From: Candidatus Brocadiaceae bacterium
Lineage (GTDB): Bacteria > Planctomycetota > MHYJ01 > JACQXL01 > CAKKQI01
Direction of reading: 5' to 3'
Length of the DNA: 8,429 nucleotides
Assembly (NCBI GenBank): GCA_919901895.1
Contig: CAKKQI010000260.1
Location: 1-8,429, forward strand
Position numbers and translations under genes: made by a program. Positions 5,937-8,429 of this stretch are shown here, piece by piece. The notes under the pieces were generated by a model, which worked only from the letters and a program-made list of their open reading frames with translations, ran no database searches and was not told the origin of the DNA. Position 1 is the stretch's first letter. Each line of letters opens with the position of its first letter.

Positions 5937-6926
5937 TTATTTTACTAACGAGGCAAATAATAACGCCGGGATAAGCAATAATAAAATAAGCAAACCTTCT
6001 ATCACTCCTCCATATCCCAAAACCAAACTTGCCTCCAGCGGGATAACCAAAAAAACACCGGCCCGGATAAGTTTTCCTGTTTCTTCTATCCGTTTCTGGC
6101 GAGCCGTCAGCCGCGTTACCAAAAAAACAATCATCATAAAAACCAACCAGATTGCTTTAAACGTATTTGGTAATATCAGCAACGGCCAGGCAATGCTTAA
6201 AATAATAAAAAATATTAATGGCTTTTGAATCACCCACCCCGATATCGTCGGGGTTTCTTCTCCCCGCTTGGAGCGGGACGGAATTAATCCCCCGATGTAA
6301 CATCGGGGGACTGTCTCTTCGCCCGTACTTAATAACGTTATAAAAAAAATATAACCGAGCGGCACCAACGGCAACAATAACAAATTGCCTGTAATATCCA
6401 TTAAGCCGGACCAGACCGTCATCCCTAATAATTGATTAAATCCCCGGAGCAGCCCCATATTTAAAGAACCAAGCAGGGTACTTGATTTGGTATAAAAATT
6501 ATAGGCAATCATTAATATAATAATTGCAAAAGTTATGGTCAGGGGAACTGGGCCGAAAAATATTCCGCTCAGGAAAATAGCCGCCAGGCATAGAAGTGTT
6601 CCCAACCAGAAGGCTTGAAGCGGCGAAATGACGCCGGTAACCAGAAGGCGGGTCGGGTAAAACTGCGCATCTTTATCCAGGTCAACAAAATCATTGAAAA
6701 CCATCCCGGCGGCATACAGACAAATTGAAATAATTCCGCAGAGGATAAAATCAGATCCTAAACTAGTAGTGAGCGCAGCCGAACCATTTGTAATTGAAAG
6801 GGCGGGCCCCGATAATATCGGGGCGGGCTGGAAATAGAACCTAGCAATAAAATATCCGGCCCAGACGTCAGCCAGCGCGGTAAAAAGATAAGGGAAACGA
6901 ACCAGACGAAGGTAATTAAATAACAC
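5937..6926 (-). CDS. UbiA-family prenyltransferase, EboC-like
   Basis: UbiA proteins are integral-membrane enzymes that move a prenyl chain onto an aromatic or polar acceptor, using Asp-rich motifs to hold Mg-diphosphate. The 329-residue product has about nine hydrophobic segments and the first motif NDFVDLDKD (78-86), followed by TRLLVTG. The second Asp-rich motif is replaced by NMGLLRGFNQLLGM (156-169). That segment, and GYIFFITLLSTGEE later, match what I recall of EboC, the UbiA-like member of eboABCDEF clusters. No other ebo gene is visible, so substrate and pathway are unknown. The start is a GTG at 6926; an in-frame stop just upstream (6933-6935) rules out a longer form, and no good Shine-Dalgarno is seen because the upstream DNA is repeat. 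Two loops (about 30-58 and 205-231) are lengthened in frame by CCCCGAT-type palindromes. It reads away from rseP and the 92-residue gene on the same strand. Confidence 0.9.
   Translation of the reverse strand: MLFNYLRLVRFPYLFTALADVWAGYFIARFYFQPAPILSGPALSITNGSAALTTSLGSDFILCGIISICLYAAGMVFNDFVDLDKDAQFYPTRLLVTGVISPLQAFWLGTLLCLAAIFLSGIFFGPVPLTITFAIIILMIAYNFYTKSSTLLGSLNMGLLRGFNQLLGMTVWSGLMDITGNLLLLPLVPLGYIFFITLLSTGEETVPRCYIGGLIPSRSKRGEETPTISGWVIQKPLIFFIILSIAWPLLILPNTFKAIWLVFMMIVFLVTRLTARQKRIEETGKLIRAGVFLVIPLEASLVLGYGGVIEGLLILLLLIPALLFASLVK
6237..6309. repeat. Cluster of three GC-rich palindromes inside the UbiA gene
   Basis: Three stem-loops lie head to tail in the coding sequence: ccccga-TATCG-tcgggg (6237-6253), cccgct-TGG-agcggg (6263-6277), and a perfect 9-bp stem cccccgatg-TAA-catcggggg (6289-6309). 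They encode residues about 205-231, between two membrane segments, and keep the frame open. The peptide word GEET occurs on both sides of the largest palindrome (202-205 and 222-225, 60 nt apart; the DNA matches at about 9 of 12 bases), as expected if a target was duplicated on insertion. Confidence 0.8.
6807..6823. repeat. CCCCGAT/ATCGGGG palindrome inside the UbiA gene
   Basis: A 7-bp stem, ccccgat (6807-6813) with atcgggg (6817-6823), closes a 3-nt loop. It encodes APILSGP in the loop after the first membrane segment, which looks longer than I recall for the family. Its reading frame is the same as that of the 6237-6253 copy, where the peptide is TPTISGW. Confidence 0.75.
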
Positions 6927-6929
6927 TTT

Positions 6930-6956
6930 GGACTATTGGAATAAGGGAATACTGGA
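6930..6956. repeat. Left arm of octamer array upstream of the UbiA gene
   Basis: Units of 8 nt beginning gga (ggactatt, ggaataag, ggaatact) run from 6930 until the 11-bp direct repeat at 6957. On the other strand they are TCC-led octamers, so they mirror the TCC-led array at 7140-7179. The array begins 4 bp upstream of the GTG start of the UbiA gene and thus replaces its usual ribosome-binding and promoter region. Confidence 0.6.
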
Positions 6957-7139
6957 AAGTCAGATTAATGGCACATAGTTAAGGCCCAAAATGTCACCCT
7001 GAATTCATTTCAGGGTCTAATGAGAGATGCTGAACCGAGTTCTCCGAAGCCCCGATGGATATCGGGGTTCGGAGTCCATCGGACAGCATGACAAATAAAG
7101 GGTGTTTACTCTTAACTATATGCCATTCAAGTCAGATTA
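6957..7139. mobile_element. MITE-like element with terminal inverted repeats and 11-bp direct repeats
   Basis: Identical 11-bp direct repeats, aagtcagatta, lie at 6957-6967 and 7129-7139. Just inside them are terminal inverted repeats that match at 16 of 17 positions: aatggcacatagttaag (6967-6983) and cttaactatatgccatt (7111-7127). This is the layout of a small non-autonomous transposon of about 161 bp with a target-site duplication. It encodes no protein. Its interior is a TGTCA...TGACA core (6992-7093) holding a perfect 8-bp hairpin, accctgaa-TTCAT-ttcagggt (6996-7016), and a second hairpin split by a further insertion. Removing the element and one direct repeat joins the octamer arms on either side. 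No matching transposase is in the window. Confidence 0.65.
7042..7083. repeat. 42-nt CCCCGAT palindrome inserted into another hairpin
   Basis: The segment folds as ctccgaa-g-ccccgat with loop GGAT, then atcgggg-ttcggag (7042-7074), a nearly perfect 14-bp stem with one bulged base. An alternative 8-bp pairing, ccgatgga (7052-7059) with tccatcgg (7075-7082), competes with it. Deleting 7042-7083 joins gtt (7039-7041) to cagcat (7084-7089), which restores a perfect 9-bp hairpin atgctgaac-CGA-gttcagcat. This is direct evidence of a later insertion. Confidence 0.75.
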
Positions 7140-7179
7140 TTCATTTTTCCATTCTTCCATCATTCCATCCTTCCGTTTC
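7140..7179. repeat. Right arm of octamer array, next to the 92-residue gene's stop codon
   Basis: Five 8-nt units run from 7140 to 7179, one degenerate then tccattct, tccatcat, tccatcct and tccgtttc. The array ends exactly beside the stop codon of the minus-strand gene at 7180. With the left arm (6930-6956) it would form one inverted octamer array once the MITE-like element is removed, the same design as the leuS array. Confidence 0.65.
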
Positions 7180-7458
7180 TTAATATTCAATCACATCTTC
7201 CAACCTGGAAATGCTTACTACAAAAGCGGTCTGAACGGTAACGCTTTTTCGGTTTTTCTTAACCCCGAATTTCTTGGCGTTCATAATATATTGCTCTCGG
7301 GTCGAAGACGTTTCCTTCGGGTCATAGACGTCAACATCCTGCAAAACAATGAAATGCCCGGTTGCTTCAGTCATTTTCCCGATATAAATATAAAAACTGT
7401 TGGTATCAACCACTACATTTTGATTAATAAAATTATTCCAGATTTCGTCTTTTGGCAT
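7180..7458 (-). CDS. 92-residue protein of unknown function, coupled to rseP
   Basis: I do not recognise a named family. The product is small and soluble, with no signal peptide or membrane segment. It has a strongly patterned sequence: VVVDTNSFYIYIGKM near 15-29, then a beta-rich LQDVDVYD (39-46), STREQYIMNAKKFG (52-65), and a closing VVSISRLEDVIEY (80-92). The alternating hydrophobic strands with a conserved-looking Asp and Gly suggest a small beta barrel, possibly Sm-like, but that is a guess. From memory, close relatives are common in Planctomycetota. Its ATG overlaps the stop codon of the upstream protease gene (TAATG), and an AGGA lies 9 nt before the start within that gene, so translational coupling is likely. 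An overlapping plus-strand frame is its antisense shadow. Confidence 0.85.
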   Translation of the reverse strand: MPKDEIWNNFINQNVVVDTNSFYIYIGKMTEATGHFIVLQDVDVYDPKETSSTREQYIMNAKKFGVKKNRKSVTVQTAFVVSISRLEDVIEY

Positions 7459-8429
7459 TATGATAATCCTAAATTACGAAAAATATCATTATAGGTGGCA
7501 AAAAGCACCAGACTTAATAATACAAATAATCCAATATACTGGCTGACGACCTGAATCCGGACGCTGACCGGCGAACCCTTGAGCCGTTCAATCAGCGTGA
7601 AGAAAATACCGCCTCCGTCCAGGATCGGAATCGGCAGCAAGTTAAGAATCGCCAGATTAATGGTAAAAAGAGCCAGCAGCCAGATAAATTTAGAGATTTC
7701 CTCCTGCACCATTAAATAAGAAGCGTAAAAAATACCGATCGGTCCGGAAATTCCTTTGATCGATTCCTCCCCCAGGAAAAGTTTTTTGATTAATTGAATG
7801 GTCAGCGTAGTTAAAGACAAAGTTTCTTTAAATCCATTGGTAATAGCTTGCCCCAGCGGATATTTTTTAATCACCGTTTTAGGCCGCAAAATAACTCCGA
7901 TATCACCCTGCTGCTTACGATGCGGAATTAATTCGGCTTGAATAATTGCCCCCCCCCTTTTAACTTCCAATTTAATAATTTGATTCTCGCTACCGGTCAC
8001 CAGTTTGCTTAATTCTTCCAGCGAACCTATTTTTTTATTATTAGCCGAAATAATTACGTCTCTGGTTTGCAATCCTGCTTCGGCCAAAGGAGTGCCGGTA
8101 ATTACTTCTCCGATTATATTAGCAGTCAAAAGTCCTATTTGAATACGGCGGTTGCCCCCGGGATTTTTGATGGGCGTAATGGCTGATAATTCTATTCGCT
8201 GGCCGTTTCGTTCCACGACAATACTAATAGATTCTTCTTTATAGGTTTGAATTGCTTTAACCATTTGTCCCCAGGAAACAACCGGTTGTCCATTAATCGC
8301 CACGATGTTATCGTTATCCTGCATACCGGCCTGGGCGGCCGGACCATTTTTAGTTACGACCACCACCGGCGCAAAATTTGCCTCATCTATTTCTAGATCA
8401 TAATATATTAGTTTCATTGGCGCCGGGGT
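7458..8429 (-). CDS. rseP: RseP-like site-2 protease (M50), C-terminal part (5' end outside window)
   Basis: Site-2 metalloproteases cut membrane-embedded regulators; E. coli RseP cleaves the anti-sigma factor RseA. The frame is open to the right window edge, so the Met codon at 8417 is probably internal. The HExxH helix and first membrane segment lie outside. Counted from that Met, two PDZ domains are visible (about 18-78, with GPAAQAGMQDNDNIVAING; about 92-165, with TPLAEAGLQTRDVIISANN). The membrane region has GISGPIGIF (222-230) and NLLPIPILDGG (259-269), whose Asp 267 is the conserved third zinc ligand. A final hydrophobic segment lies near the C-terminus (about 293-308). An eight-G run on the coding strand (7949-7956) sits within PDZ2. 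The stop codon overlaps the start of the 92-residue gene. No anti-sigma or sigma gene is visible, so the substrate is unknown. Confidence 0.93.
   Translation of the reverse strand, partial: TPAPMKLIYYDLEIDEANFAPVVVVTKNGPAAQAGMQDNDNIVAINGQPVVSWGQMVKAIQTYKEESISIVVERNGQRIELSAITPIKNPGGNRRIQIGLLTANIIGEVITGTPLAEAGLQTRDVIISANNKKIGSLEELSKLVTGSENQIIKLEVKRGGAIIQAELIPHRKQQGDIGVILRPKTVIKKYPLGQAITNGFKETLSLTTLTIQLIKKLFLGEESIKGISGPIGIFYASYLMVQEEISKFIWLLALFTINLAILNLLPIPILDGGGIFFTLIERLKGSPVSVRIQVVSQYIGLFVLLSLVLFATYNDIFRNLGLS

Noticed and set aside
5937..6926. UbiA gene as a pseudogene broken by repeat insertions
   Set aside because: The frame is intact over 329 codons, the key NDxxDxxxD and NMGLLRGFN segments are present, and the insertions fall in predicted loops.
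7102..7494. Plus-strand 130-codon frame
   Set aside because: It starts in the MITE-like element, crosses the octamer array and then runs antisense to the 92-residue gene and the end of rseP. The minus-strand gene has clear protein-like patterning and a coupled start.

Overview
The window is a bacterial chromosomal segment carrying ordinary housekeeping genes with an unusually dense layer of short palindromic and tandem repeats, in the spaces between genes and also in frame inside two of them. The likely source is a Gram-negative-type bacterium. A SecD-SecF fusion behind yajC, an RseP-type protease coupled to a small protein that resembles (from memory, no search) a family common in Planctomycetota, and an EboC-like UbiA protein together suggest Planctomycetota or a related PVC lineage. 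The repeat style is typical of uncultured genomes, so this may be a metagenome-assembled contig. The taxonomic placement is inference only.

Plus-strand half (2-5655). The window opens inside leuS (leucyl-tRNA synthetase; editing-domain end, catalytic core with MSKSKGN, anticodon-binding and C-terminal domains). A short gap with a TATAAT box leads to yajC, then a paired-hairpin repeat (1925-1999), then a fused secDF. YajC and SecDF are accessory membrane partners of the SecYEG translocon. After secDF a good sigma70-like promoter (TTGACA, 16 bp, TAGAAT) precedes a repeat-filled leader of about 190 nt and a membrane-anchored protein with two LysM domains, which probably binds peptidoglycan.

Convergent junction (5656-5936). 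This 281-bp space holds no gene. It contains three stem-loop structures, the largest with perfect 21-bp outer arms, which may also end transcription from both sides.

Minus-strand half (8429-5937, read right to left). It holds the 3' part of an RseP/M50 site-2 protease gene with two PDZ domains, then a 92-residue unknown protein starting at a TAATG overlap with it, then a repeat-only spacer, then an EboC-like UbiA prenyltransferase gene. The spacer (6927-7179) reads as a four-level nest. Octamer arrays form the outer arms. A 161-bp element with 16/17 matching terminal inverted repeats lies between 11-bp direct repeats. Inside it is a TGTCA...TGACA double-hairpin core, and a 42-nt CCCCGAT/ATCGGGG palindrome splits one of those hairpins. 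The same palindrome type occurs in frame in the UbiA gene, and an octamer array like the spacer's outer arms lies in frame in leuS.

I see no defence locus, phage, CRISPR array, tRNA or rRNA. The most interesting content is the repeat system: layered, datable insertions and palindromes tolerated within coding sequence, formally like Rickettsia palindromic elements. Whether any of these families is undescribed cannot be decided without searching the rest of the genome.
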